Positions 14,474 to 21,935 are shown, numbered from the stretch's first letter. The stretch: DNA of 27,274 bases from SW-9-67-25 sp964471665 (GCA_964471665.1 CAYYHG010000014.1:1-27274), one strand, 5' to 3'. Notes: generated by a model not told the origin, from the letters alone. Numbers and translations: made by a program.

Positions 14474-16651
14474 TCAGGCGGGCTTTTGTTCTGTCATCGA
14501 GTGGACGTGTGAGATCTCGAACCGGGCGCCGCCGCCGGGGTTCTCGATCACCTCGATGGTCCAGTCGTGGCTCTGGACGACGTCGGCGACGATAGCCAGG
14601 CCGTAGCCGGTGCCGTCCGACGTGCCGGTTACGCCCTGTTCGAAGATGCTGTCGTGGATCTTCTCGGGGACGCCGGAGCCATCGTCCTCGACGTAGAATC
14701 CGTCTGCGTGGACGCCGACACGGACCCTCACGTCCTCACCGCCGTGTTCGACGGCGTTCCGGAAGAGGTTCTCGAACAGTTGCTGGAGGCGGGTCGAGTC
14801 GGCCTCGATAGTGGTGTCGTCTGCCACCGACAGCGTCGCCGACTTCGTGTTCAGGTTCGTCCAGGCGTCCCTGGCGGCAACCGCCAGCGACACCGGCTGG
14901 CGGTCGACCTCCTGGTTGCCGCGGGCGCGGGCGAGGAGATCCTCGATGAGTGTCTCCATCCGGCCGAGCGCGTCGCCGACCGCCTCGAGGTGGTCGACGT
15001 CGCCCGTGTCGTGTGCCATCTCCGTCCGCGCGGCGGCGACGTGCAGCGGGTTGCGGAGGTCGTGGGAGACGGTACTCGCGAAGTCGTCGAGGCGTTCGTT
15101 TCGCTGTTCGAGCTGTCGTTCCCGTTCGGCGCGGGCCATCGCCGACTCGACGGCAGCCGCGAGGACCCGGAACAGTTCCACGTCCGTCTCGTCGAAGGCT
15201 CTCTTCTCGTCGGCGTAGGTGCCCAGCAGGCCGTACTCGCCAAGCGGGACCAGCAGCGACGAGGCGACGTCGCCGGGGTGGTGGGACGTCGGCGTGGTGG
15301 CTGCCACCGCGTCGACGACCCGCTGTTTGCCCTCGGCGTAGGCCTGCCAGGCCAGCCCACTCCCGGGTTCGACGGGCTGGACCTCGTCGACACGCCCGGC
15401 GACCGCTTCCGAGTAGGCCAGCGGTTCCAGCCGCCGGCGCGTCCCGTCGTACCGCCAGCAAATCGTCAGCGGGAAGCCCAGTACGTCCACGGCCGCCCCG
15501 ACTGTATCCTGTGCGATGTCGGTCTCGGACTCGGAGACGATGAGCCGCTGGGTCCGCTCGTGGAGTGACTCCAGTTTGTGCTGGAGGCGCATCCTCTCGG
15601 TGATGTCCCTGAGAAACACCGACAGCCCGTCCTCGGAGGGGTAGGCGTTGACTTCGAACCAGCTGTCCTGTGGCTGGTAGTGCTCTTCGAAACTCACCGG
15701 TTCCTGTGTGTCCATCGCCTCGGTGAACCCGTAGTAGAAGTCGCTACTGATCGCCGCGGGGAAGACGTCCCAGAACCGCTCGCCGACCACGTCGTCGGCG
15801 TCGACGTCGAGCAGCGACTCCGTGCGGCTGTTGAGGACGACGAGCCGTTCGTCGGTATCGAGCACAAAGAAGGCGTCGGTGACGCGCTCGATGGTGTTCT
15901 CGAACCGATCGCGCGTCGCCTCGATCTCGGTCTGGTAGGCCTTGCGGTCGGAGATGTCGCGGACGAAACACCGTAACCCGCCTCTGCCGTCCGGGGCGAC
16001 GCGCACCCGCAACCAGTCACCTTCCGGCGTCTGGAACTCCGCCGACCCGGGTTCGCCGGCCTCGCCCACGCCCTCGCAGGCTGTCTGGAACGCCGTCTCG
16101 TCGGCCGGCGGGAAGACCTCCGTCAGAGGTCGCCCGAGCGCGTCCGCGAGGCCGGTACCCACCCAGTCCTCGAGTCCGGAATCCCACGCGGTCACGCGGC
16201 GCTGGGCGTCGACAGCCAGGTAGGCGTCCATTCCCTGGAAGACCGGCCGTGTCCAGTCACCGCTCCTGGTGGTGGCGTCGACGGCGGTCGTGTCGCTGTT
16301 CCCGTCGACTGCGGTCAGCACCCGGTCGGCCGCCTCGACCGGGTCCGTCCCCGGATAGAGGTGGTAGTGGTCGATCGACTCCGGCACCGCAGCGACCTCG
16401 TCGGTGAGATCAAACACCGGCACCGGTTCCCCGGCCGCGTCGACCGCGTCGAGGACCGCCTGGAGGCTCGCCGCGTCGAGCGTCCCGCCAGCGAGGACCG
16501 CGTCGATCCGGTCGTCCTCGAGGACCGGTTCGAGGCTGTCGGCCGGCGCCGTGACGATCCGCAGGTCGCGCTCCACGTGCTGGTCCAGAAACTCCGCCGC
16601 GTCGAGCGCGCGCGACGGATCCCCGACGTAGCAAAGTCCAATGGCCGTCAC
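14474..16651 (-). CDS. Soluble multi-sensor histidine kinase (degenerate receiver-PAS-PAS-GAF-HisKA-HATPase)
   Basis: A 725-residue kinase without membrane helices. Residues 1-120 look like a receiver fold (TAIGLCYVGD, IDAVLAGGTLD) but the usual phospho-acceptor aspartate is not at its place. Two PAS domains follow (about 135-240 and 250-355), then a GAF-type sensor (365-505). HisKA has His530 in STVSHDLRNPL. The catalytic domain has the N box ENLFRNAVEHGG (627-638), DDGSG (656-660) and GTGYGLAI (680-687). All catalytic motifs look intact. GTG 16651 is chosen because TATATAT is centred 28 bases upstream; the frame continues open but antisense to the phosphatase gene. This is the common haloarchaeal orphan kinase architecture; no response regulator is adjacent. 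Confidence 0.93.
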   Translation of the reverse strand: MTAIGLCYVGDPSRALDAAEFLDQHVERDLRIVTAPADSLEPVLEDDRIDAVLAGGTLDAASLQAVLDAVDAAGEPVPVFDLTDEVAAVPESIDHYHLYPGTDPVEAADRVLTAVDGNSDTTAVDATTRSGDWTRPVFQGMDAYLAVDAQRRVTAWDSGLEDWVGTGLADALGRPLTEVFPPADETAFQTACEGVGEAGEPGSAEFQTPEGDWLRVRVAPDGRGGLRCFVRDISDRKAYQTEIEATRDRFENTIERVTDAFFVLDTDERLVVLNSRTESLLDVDADDVVGERFWDVFPAAISSDFYYGFTEAMDTQEPVSFEEHYQPQDSWFEVNAYPSEDGLSVFLRDITERMRLQHKLESLHERTQRLIVSESETDIAQDTVGAAVDVLGFPLTICWRYDGTRRRLEPLAYSEAVAGRVDEVQPVEPGSGLAWQAYAEGKQRVVDAVAATTPTSHHPGDVASSLLVPLGEYGLLGTYADEKRAFDETDVELFRVLAAAVESAMARAERERQLEQRNERLDDFASTVSHDLRNPLHVAAARTEMAHDTGDVDHLEAVGDALGRMETLIEDLLARARGNQEVDRQPVSLAVAARDAWTNLNTKSATLSVADDTTIEADSTRLQQLFENLFRNAVEHGGEDVRVRVGVHADGFYVEDDGSGVPEKIHDSIFEQGVTGTSDGTGYGLAIVADVVQSHDWTIEVIENPGGGARFEISHVHSMTEQKPA

Positions 16652-16674
16652 GTCACTCCTCCGTTCGAGGTGTC

Positions 16675-16684
16675 GATATATAAC
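16675..16684 (-). promoter_or_regulatory. TATA box of histidine kinase gene
   Basis: GTTATATATC on the minus strand, centred 28 bases upstream of GTG 16651. It decides the start and indicates a leaderless GTG-initiated message. Confidence 0.7.
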
Positions 16685-16803
16685 CGTTCCCACTCTTGTC
16701 ACGACGGGCTTTGCGGCGAATCCGACACCGTTCACTGTCGGCTCGCCCCGGTGAGCGTCTCCGGGGCCTCGGAGTGGTGACCTCCTGTGTGTCCGGTCGA
16801 CAG

Positions 16804-16809
16804 TATAAG
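16804..16809 (+). promoter_or_regulatory. TATA box of histidine phosphatase gene
   Basis: TATAAG is centred 29 bases upstream of GTG 16835 and downstream of the alternative start at 16787, which it therefore argues against. Confidence 0.65.
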
Positions 16810-16834
16810 ATGGCTCGGGCCGCGTATCCGAGAT

Positions 16835-17470
16835 GTGTCGACACCCGAGTGCAGGGTCGTCCTCGTCCGCCACGGCGAGACGGCCTGGAACCGCGAGGAC
16901 CGTGTCCAGGGGTGGGCAGCCACTGGACTCACCGACCGCGGCCGCGAGCAGGCCCGCGACCTCGGGGCGCACCTCGCGTCGACGTACGACTTCGGGCGCG
17001 TCGTCGGCTCGGACCTCCGGCGGACCCGCGAGACGGCCCTGCGTCTCCACGAAGAAGGCGTCGAACCCGCCCCGGAGTACTCGCGGTGCTGGCGCGAGCG
17101 GGACTTCGGCGTCTACCAGGGGTTCCTCAGCGAGGAACTGTTCGGCGCACACCCCGAGTTCGGGGCCGGGTCCGGGAACCTGGGCGTGCGGGCGACTCCC
17201 CGTGGCGGCGAGAGTCTGCTCGACCTGCGCGAGCGCGTGCTGGCGGGCTGGGACCGCCTGCTCGCCGACGCGGCCGAGTCGGCGACGGTCCTCGTGGTCA
17301 CGCACGGCGGTCCGATCTACACGCTGCTCGGACACTTCGAGGGCGTCCCGCTGTCGACCGCGTTCCGAAAATACACACACGACAACTGCGGGCTCACCGA
17401 GGTCCACGTCACGGGTGAGGCACCCTCCGGGGTTCGGATCGTCCGGGAGAACGAGCGGGCCGCCGACTGA
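16835..17470 (+). CDS. Histidine phosphatase (phosphoglycerate mutase-like) family protein
   Basis: A 211-residue protein of the RHG superfamily, which forms a phosphohistidine intermediate. LVRHGETAWN holds catalytic Arg12-His13 and the Gly-Glu pair. SDLRRTRETA supplies the second arginine, WRERDFGVYQG the acid region, and VVTHGGPIYTL the second catalytic histidine. The family includes phosphoglycerate mutases, alpha-ribazole phosphatases (CobC) and unspecific phosphatases; the substrate is not evident here. GTG 16835 follows from the TATA spacing. It is divergent from the histidine kinase. The TGA stop (17468-17470) is the first triplet of a family A repeat. Confidence 0.9.
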   Translation: MSTPECRVVLVRHGETAWNREDRVQGWAATGLTDRGREQARDLGAHLASTYDFGRVVGSDLRRTRETALRLHEEGVEPAPEYSRCWRERDFGVYQGFLSEELFGAHPEFGAGSGNLGVRATPRGGESLLDLRERVLAGWDRLLADAAESATVLVVTHGGPIYTLLGHFEGVPLSTAFRKYTHDNCGLTEVHVTGEAPSGVRIVRENERAAD

Positions 17471-17523
17471 TACTGCCGGCGATAACTACGGGGAGATATT
17501 CGAGACCCGTAACCGGAGTATCA
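17468..17523. repeat. Partial family A palindromic element, tandem with a full copy
   Basis: A 56-bp unit with TGATACT...AGTATCA ends. Its first 35 bases resemble the left half of the full family A elements (CGGCGATAACTACGGGGAG then ATATTCG). The right half is replaced by an unrelated short segment. Its last three bases (TCA) are the first three of the next element. The left TGA is the phosphatase stop codon. Confidence 0.78.
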
Positions 17524-17604
17524 TACTGGCGGCTATAACTTCGTGAAGATATTCGGCGCCCCGGGGTGCCGATACTGCTCACGGGCTTATAGCCGACAGT
17601 ATCA
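17521..17604. repeat. Full family A palindromic element (84 bp)
   Basis: The 18-base termini TCATACTGGCGGCTATAA and TTATAGCCGACAGTATCA are complementary except for two positions. The centre CGGCGCCCCGGGGTGCCG is almost a perfect palindrome. It differs from the copy at 19061-19144 at three of 84 positions. The right TCA is the complement of the ccdA-like stop codon, so the tandem repeats completely fill the gap between two convergent genes. Confidence 0.93.
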
Positions 17605-18294
17605 GAAGTACGAGAGGCCGTCGAAGACGAACAGGAACCAGTAGATCTGGACGATCCCCGCAACCACGAGCGCCCCGCCGGCGAGTCGCGTGATCAGGCG
17701 CGTGTTCGAGGTGAGGCGCTTGAGCAGGGTGTCCTTGCCGAGTGCAGTGAGGACGGTGACACCGACCAGCAACACGACCATCCCGGCGGCGTAGGCACCG
17801 AAGACCGTGAACGCCTGTGTCGGTCCGGCGAGTGCCTGCGTGGCGACACCCACGAAAAGCGGGCCGGTACAGCCGGCCGCGGCGGCGGCGTAGACGATCC
17901 CGAACCCGAAGAAGCCAGCCGGACCCCGGCGACGCTCGGGCAACCGGACGTGTGCGAACGCGCCAGTCGCCTTCCCGCTGAGCATGACCAGTCCCAGTGT
18001 GATGAGGACCGCACCCGCGACCACCTCGAGGATGGCGATGTCGCCGAGAAACCGGGTCCCGACGAAGAACACGACCGCGGCCAGCACGCCAAAGACCACG
18101 AGAAATCCCAGGCTCGTGACCAGCGACACCAGTACGGCGCGACGCAACCGGGCCGGCCACGTGTCCGAGACCGACTCGTCATCCTGGCCCAGGAAGTACG
18201 CGATGTACCCCGGGAGCAACGGGAACGCACAGGGAGCGAAAAACGTCGCCGTTCCCAGACTGAACGCGAAGCCGACGAGGCCGAGATCGACCAC
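17602..18294 (-). CDS. CcdA/DsbD-like thiol:disulfide membrane protein
   Basis: A 230-residue protein with six membrane helices of the CcdA (DsbD transmembrane domain) family, which carries electrons from cytoplasmic thioredoxin across the membrane. The two redox cysteines are Cys22 in FFAPCAFPLLPGY, at the start of helix 1, and Cys142 in AAGCTGPLF, in helix 4. GTG 18294 is the only in-frame start after an upstream stop and lies 34 bases behind the TlpA-like gene. The two genes very likely form one operon in which this protein reduces the exported thioredoxin-fold partner. The stop codon (TGA) lies within the terminus of the adjacent palindromic element. Confidence 0.9.
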   Translation of the reverse strand: MVDLGLVGFAFSLGTATFFAPCAFPLLPGYIAYFLGQDDESVSDTWPARLRRAVLVSLVTSLGFLVVFGVLAAVVFFVGTRFLGDIAILEVVAGAVLITLGLVMLSGKATGAFAHVRLPERRRGPAGFFGFGIVYAAAAAGCTGPLFVGVATQALAGPTQAFTVFGAYAAGMVVLLVGVTVLTALGKDTLLKRLTSNTRLITRLAGGALVVAGIVQIYWFLFVFDGLSYF

Positions 18295-18328
18295 GGCTAC
18301 GCCCCCCGTGCCGGCTGTTCGGCCAGTC

Positions 18329-18934
18329 TCATGCTCGTGCCTCCGCTACCTGTTCGAGGATGTCCTCGGCGGGCGAGAGCCCGCTGTGGCGCCACACCTC
18401 CGAGCCGCCCGCGTCGAGCACGATCATCGTCGGGATCCGCGTGACGTCGTACTCCTGGAAGGCTTTCAGCTGCGTGTCCTGGGCGACCGGCCAGGTCCCC
18501 TCGTACTCCGTCCAGAAGTCCCTGATGACTCCGGGATCCTCTTCCTGACTCATCGAGATGAGGTGCAGGTCGGGGTTCTCGGACTGGACGGTTCGCAACT
18601 CCTCCATCTGTGGCTTGCAGGGCGCACACCAGGTCGCGAAGAAATCAAGCAGCGCTGGCTCGCCCGCCGGCTTGACGACGACCGGGTCGCCGGGCGACCC
18701 GCCGACGGAGAGCGTCTCCAGTTGCAACCCCTCGGGCGTGGGTGTCGGGGTTTCCGCCTCCGGAGCGTCGTCGCTGCCCCCCGCCTCACCTCCGTCACCT
18801 CCGTTACCTCCGTCGCCGTCCCGGCCCAGACAGCCCGCGAGACCGCCTGTCGCCGCGGCACCGGCCAGGCCGACGACGGAGGCCGTCCGTGCGAGGAACG
18901 CTCGCCGGGTCCGTCGGTCGGGTGACTCGTTCAT
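18329..18934 (-). CDS. TlpA/ResA-like thioredoxin-fold lipoprotein (Tat-exported)
   Basis: A 201-residue secreted redox protein. The N-terminus RRTRRAFLARTASVVGLAG is a twin-arginine signal, followed by the lipobox LAGC with Cys35 as lipid anchor. A Gly/Asp and Thr-Pro linker (38-70) leads to a TlpA/AlkyI hydroperoxide reductase-like thioredoxin domain with WCAPC (102-106) and the cis-proline in RIPTM (Pro168). It is expected to reduce or exchange disulfides outside the membrane, for example in cytochrome c or copper protein maturation. ATG 18934 is backed by a TATA-like box at 18956-18965. The CcdA-like gene directly downstream should supply electrons. Confidence 0.92.
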   Translation of the reverse strand: MNESPDRRTRRAFLARTASVVGLAGAAATGGLAGCLGRDGDGGNGGDGGEAGGSDDAPEAETPTPTPEGLQLETLSVGGSPGDPVVVKPAGEPALLDFFATWCAPCKPQMEELRTVQSENPDLHLISMSQEEDPGVIRDFWTEYEGTWPVAQDTQLKAFQEYDVTRIPTMIVLDAGGSEVWRHSGLSPAEDILEQVAEARA

Positions 18935-18955
18935 AGCTCTACAAGGGTCGGCGGG

Positions 18956-18965
18956 TACAAAAGCC
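18956..18965 (-). promoter_or_regulatory. TATA-like box of tlpA-ccdA operon
   Basis: GGCTTTTGTA on the minus strand, centred 26 bases upstream of ATG 18934. It is the only promoter-like site seen for the two-gene operon. Confidence 0.55.
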
Positions 18966-19060
18966 GTATTGCGCCTGTGGCTGCCGGTCACACAACCCCG
19001 GTCGGTGAAACGAGCGTTTGATCCAAGTCAACCACCCCGCGCACGGTGGCGTGGGGCTTG

Positions 19061-19144
19061 TCATACTGTCGGCTATAACTTCGTGGAGATATTCGGCACC
19101 CCGGGGTGCCGATACTGCTCACGGGCTTATAGCCGACAGTATCA
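19061..19144. repeat. Full family A palindromic element (84 bp), copy in a divergent intergenic region
   Basis: The termini TCATACTGTCGGCTATAA and TTATAGCCGACAGTATCA match at 17 of 18 positions. The centre CGGCACCCCGGGGTGCCG is a perfect palindrome. About 32 of 42 positions pair across the whole element. It is 81/84 identical to 17521-17604. Here it lies between divergent genes, so it is not tied to a stop codon. Confidence 0.93.
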
Positions 19145-19150
19145 GTGAAC

Positions 19151-19190
19151 TCATAGTGATTGTTGTAACGAATTATAGCAATCACTATCA
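19151..19190. repeat. 40-bp minimal palindromic element / candidate operator overlapping a TATA box
   Basis: Two 18-base arms, TCATAGTGATTGTTGTAA and TTATAGCAATCACTATCA, pair except at three positions around the centre CGAA. The arms fit the same consensus as families A and B, but the internal ~45 bases are absent. TTATAG at 19173-19178 could serve as the TATA box of the flavoprotein gene, with a leader of about 30 bases, so a regulator bound here would block transcription (inference). Six bases separate it from the family A copy. Confidence 0.7.
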
Positions 19191-19233
19191 CGACGGAACG
19201 AGGGGTCTATCAGCACACAGTCGAAGAACAGGT

Positions 19234-20367
19234 ATGCACGTTGCCGTCCTCGGTGCTGGCTACGCCGGCGTCAGCCTGGCACGCACACTGGAGCGAACGC
19301 TGCCCGACGACGTCGCCATCACTGTCGTCGACGAGCGCGAGACCCACGTCGTTCAGCACCTGATCCACCGCCTGGTCCGCCACCCCTCGCTGGCCGAGGA
19401 ACTGACCGTCCCGATCGACGACCTGTTGGGCCGTGCCGACCACCGACAGGCGCGGGTGACCGGCCTCGGTGCCGACGCCGGCGAGGTGAGCCTCGACGGT
19501 GGCTCGCTCGCGCACGATTTCGGCGCAGTCTGTCTGGGCGCACGGACCGCCACCTACGGCATCCCCGGCGTCGAGGACCACGCGACGCCGCTCAAGCGTC
19601 CCCGCCACGCCGAGCGGATCCGGTCCGACTTTCTGGAGGTGTGTGACCGCCACGGCCGGGCAGTGGTCGTCGGCGCCGGGCTGTCCGGCGTCCAAGCGGC
19701 CGGCGAACTCGCCGACCTGTCCCGCGAGGAGGGGGCCGACGCCGAGGTCCGACTGCTCGAACAACAGGAGACGGTGGCGCCGAACTTCCCCGCGAACTTC
19801 CAGCGGGCCGTCGGCGAGGAACTGGCAGACCGCGGAGTCCGCGTCGAGACTGGCCGGACGGTCGAAGCCGTCGACGGGGAGGCTGTCACCCTGTCTGACG
19901 GCTCTCTGGCGTACGACCAGCTGGTCTGGACGGGTGGCATCGCGGGCGGCGAGGCTACCGACGGCGAGCGCCCGCAGGTGCGGGCGAACCTCCGGCTCGG
20001 CGAGCGGACCTTCGCTGTCGGCGACACGGCCCGGGTCGTCGACGCCGACGGCCAGCCGGCCCCGGCGAGTGCACAGACTGCTGTCAGGCAGGCCGACGTC
20101 GCGGCCACGAACATCGAGCGGCTGGTCGCACACCACCGGAACGGCGGTGACTTCGAACCCCGCTTGGAACGGTACCGCTACGACGAACTCGGCTGGCTGG
20201 TCAGCGTCGGCGACGGCACCGTCGCGCAGGTCGGCCCGACCGTTCTCCGCGGGGCCGCCGCGAAGGCGCTCAAGACGACCGTCGGGGCGGGCTATCTCGC
20301 CTCGGTCGGCGCGATCCGGAACGCCTCAGAACTGGCCTGGGAGGAAGTCGCCACGCCGAAGTCGTGA
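19234..20367 (+). CDS. NAD(P)/FAD-dependent oxidoreductase, NDH-2-like
   Basis: A 377-residue two-dinucleotide-binding flavoprotein. The FAD site is VAVLGAGYAGVSLARTL (3-19) with GxGxxG. The NAD(P)H site is AVVVGAGLSGVQAAGEL (143-159). The second FAD motif is TFAVGDTARV (259-268). The layout, the NFPANFQ loop and the missing redox cysteine pair match type II NADH dehydrogenases, which pass electrons to quinones without pumping ions. Sulfide:quinone reductases are close relatives, but their conserved cysteines are not seen. The C-terminus contains an amphipathic helix that could bind the membrane. It follows the 40-bp palindrome, which may control it. Confidence 0.85.
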   Translation: MHVAVLGAGYAGVSLARTLERTLPDDVAITVVDERETHVVQHLIHRLVRHPSLAEELTVPIDDLLGRADHRQARVTGLGADAGEVSLDGGSLAHDFGAVCLGARTATYGIPGVEDHATPLKRPRHAERIRSDFLEVCDRHGRAVVVGAGLSGVQAAGELADLSREEGADAEVRLLEQQETVAPNFPANFQRAVGEELADRGVRVETGRTVEAVDGEAVTLSDGSLAYDQLVWTGGIAGGEATDGERPQVRANLRLGERTFAVGDTARVVDADGQPAPASAQTAVRQADVAATNIERLVAHHRNGGDFEPRLERYRYDELGWLVSVGDGTVAQVGPTVLRGAAAKALKTTVGAGYLASVGAIRNASELAWEEVATPKS

Positions 20368-20418
20368 GAATCGCCACGTTCCGACACACTAATACCACCA
20401 GCGCAGACACATACAACC

Positions 20419-20619
20419 GTGACAGATATCGCCCGCCTGCGTGACAGCACGCAGATCCTCCTCCCGATCGGTGCCCTCGAAGGCATTCGTGAGGACCTCG
20501 AAGAGCGGTTCGTCGTGACGGTCTGTCGGGAGGACGAGCGGGTGCGGATCATCGGCAGTCCCGTCGAGATCAAGGGCGTCAGCGAGTTTCTCGCCCGGAA
20601 CGGCGTGGCGGTCGCGTAG
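20419..20619 (+). CDS. Small conserved haloarchaeal protein (VNG_1110C-like)
   Basis: A 66-residue protein starting at GTG 20419, with a TATA-like CTAATACC 27 bases upstream. The second half, VRIIGSPVEIKGVSEFLARN, reads like a KH-type or related beta-alpha nucleic-acid binding unit. That is a similarity by eye only. In haloarchaea a small protein of this kind sits immediately upstream of the L11 gene; I recall the family name VNG_1110C but cannot confirm it here. It lies 47 bases before rpl11, which has its own promoter. Function unknown; a translation role is a guess from position. Confidence 0.75.
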   Translation: MTDIARLRDSTQILLPIGALEGIREDLEERFVVTVCREDERVRIIGSPVEIKGVSEFLARNGVAVA

Positions 20620-20636
20620 CAGGGACGAAAAGCAAT

Positions 20637-20644
20637 TCTTAACA
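20637..20644 (+). promoter_or_regulatory. TATA-like box of rpl11
   Basis: TTCTTAAC is centred 26 bases before ATG 20667, indicating a leaderless rpl11 message separate from the upstream small gene. Confidence 0.6.
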
Positions 20645-20666
20645 CCGCACGCACGGACCTCCAGAC

Positions 20667-21155
20667 ATGGCTGAAACGATAGAAGTCCTCGTTCCTGGCG
20701 GTCAGGCCGATCCGGGGCCGCCGCTGGGCCCGGAACTCGGGCCGACGCCGGTGGACGTGCAGGCGGTCGTCGGAGAGATCAACGACCAGACGGAGGCGTT
20801 CGACGGGACGGAGGTCCCGGTCACGGTCAGTTACGAAGCCGACGGTTCCTTCGAGATCGAGATCGGCGTCCCGCCGACGGCCGAACTCATCAAGGACGAG
20901 GCCGGCTTCGAGACCGGGAGCGGCGAACCCCAGGAGGAGTTCGTCGCCGACCTCTCGGTCGATCAGATCAGGCAGATCGCCGAACAGAAACACCCCGACC
21001 TGCTCTCCTACGACCTCCGGAACGCCGCCAAGGAAGTCGTCGGCACCTGCACCTCGCTGGGTGTGACAATCGAAGGCGAGAACCCACGGGAGTTCAAAGA
21101 GAGGATCGACGCCGGCGAGTACGACGACGTGTTCGCGGACGAGGCGACAGCGTAG
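20667..21155 (+). CDS. rpl11: Ribosomal protein L11 (uL11)
   Basis: A 162-residue protein of the large-subunit GTPase-associated centre. Its N-domain binds the base of the L10-L12 stalk and its C-domain binds the 23S rRNA thiostrepton loop. VPGGQADPGPPLGPELGPT (9-27) is the conserved proline-rich N-terminal loop. The C-terminal rRNA-binding segment runs to VGTCTSLGVTIEG. An acidic insertion and tail are typical of halophiles. It is transcribed separately from L1-L10-L12, with 140 bases between, as known in Halobacterium. Confidence 0.98.
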   Translation: MAETIEVLVPGGQADPGPPLGPELGPTPVDVQAVVGEINDQTEAFDGTEVPVTVSYEADGSFEIEIGVPPTAELIKDEAGFETGSGEPQEEFVADLSVDQIRQIAEQKHPDLLSYDLRNAAKEVVGTCTSLGVTIEGENPREFKERIDAGEYDDVFADEATA

Positions 21156-21202
21156 GCGCCGAACACCAGAGAATCGAGCGAAGCCAGGTTTCGGTTCGAC
21201 GC

Positions 21203-21210
21203 TTTTAAAT
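21203..21210 (+). promoter_or_regulatory. TATA box of L1-L10-L12 operon
   Basis: TTTTAAAT, with a transcription start expected near 21232. That gives a leader of about 65 bases, unlike the leaderless genes around it. Confidence 0.75.
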
Positions 21211-21231
21211 GTCGCATCGTCTTCTACCCAG

Positions 21232-21295
21232 ACGAGACAGGCATCGCCTGTTTCACTGACCCGTAGGAGCCACAGGCGCACTACGGAGGTGAACG
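21232..21295 (+). promoter_or_regulatory. Structured leader of L1-L10-L12 mRNA (probable L1 autoregulation site)
   Basis: Two stems are visible. ACAGGC-ATC-GCCTGT forms a hairpin at 21237-21251. CCGTAG (21261-21266) pairs exactly with CTACGG (21281-21286), whose last two bases are the start of the Shine-Dalgarno GGAGGTG (21285-21291). The GAGCCACAGGCGCA loop contains unpaired purines. In archaea L1 represses its own mRNA through a mimic of its 23S rRNA site, and a leader of this length has been described for Halobacterium. Assignment of the exact L1 contacts is inference. Confidence 0.65.
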
Positions 21296-21934
21296 ATGGC
21301 AGATCAGGACATAGAGCAAGCAGTAACTCGTGCACTCGAGTCGGCCCCGCCGCGGAACTTCCGCGAGACGGTCGACCTCGCGATCAATCTGCGCGATCTA
21401 GACCTTGACGATCCGTCGAATCGTGTCGACGAGAGCGTCGTTCTCCCGGAAGGGACCGGACAGGAGACAGCGATCGTCGTCTTTGCAGAGGGCGAAACCG
21501 CTGTCCGTGCCGAGGAGGTCGCCGACGACGTCCTCGACAGCGACGAGCTCGCAGACCTCGGCGACGACCAGGACGCGGCCAAGGACCTCGCCGAGGCGAC
21601 CGACTTCTTCATCGCCGAAGAGGGGATGATGCAAAACATCGGGCGCTACCTGGGGACCGTCCTCGGTCCCCGGGGGAAGATGCCCGATCCGCTCGCCCCC
21701 GACGACGACGTCGTCGAGGTCGTCGAGCGGCTCAGGAACTCGGTGCAGCTCCGCAGCGGAGACCGGCGCACCTTCCACACCCGTGTCGGCGCAGAGGACA
21801 TGTCCGCCGAGGAGATCGCCGACAACATCGACGTGATCCTCAGGCGACTCCAGGCCGACCTGGAGAAAGGGCCGCTGAACATCGACGACGTCTACGTGAA
21901 GACGACGATGGGGCCCGCGGTGGAGGTGGCCTGA
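21296..21934 (+). CDS. rpl1: Ribosomal protein L1 (uL1)
   Basis: A 212-residue protein of the L1 stalk next to the E site, and translational repressor of its own operon in archaea. The family segments FRETVDLAINLRDLDL (22-37), GRYLGTVLGPRGKMP (with the conserved KMP) and TRVGAEDMS are present, and the C-terminus NIDDVYVKTTMGPAVEVA is intact. It starts at ATG 21296 behind GGAGGTG with four bases spacing, one of the few clear Shine-Dalgarno starts here. Stop TGA and the L10 ATG are separated by a single base. Confidence 0.98.
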   Translation: MADQDIEQAVTRALESAPPRNFRETVDLAINLRDLDLDDPSNRVDESVVLPEGTGQETAIVVFAEGETAVRAEEVADDVLDSDELADLGDDQDAAKDLAEATDFFIAEEGMMQNIGRYLGTVLGPRGKMPDPLAPDDDVVEVVERLRNSVQLRSGDRRTFHTRVGAEDMSAEEIADNIDVILRRLQADLEKGPLNIDDVYVKTTMGPAVEVA

Positions 21935-21935
21935 G

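Noticed and set aside
16652..17407. Open N-terminal extension of the histidine kinase frame by about 250 residues
   Set aside because: It is antisense to the histidine phosphatase gene, whose catalytic motifs are clear, and it lies upstream of the kinase TATA box. The translated extension has no domain pattern.
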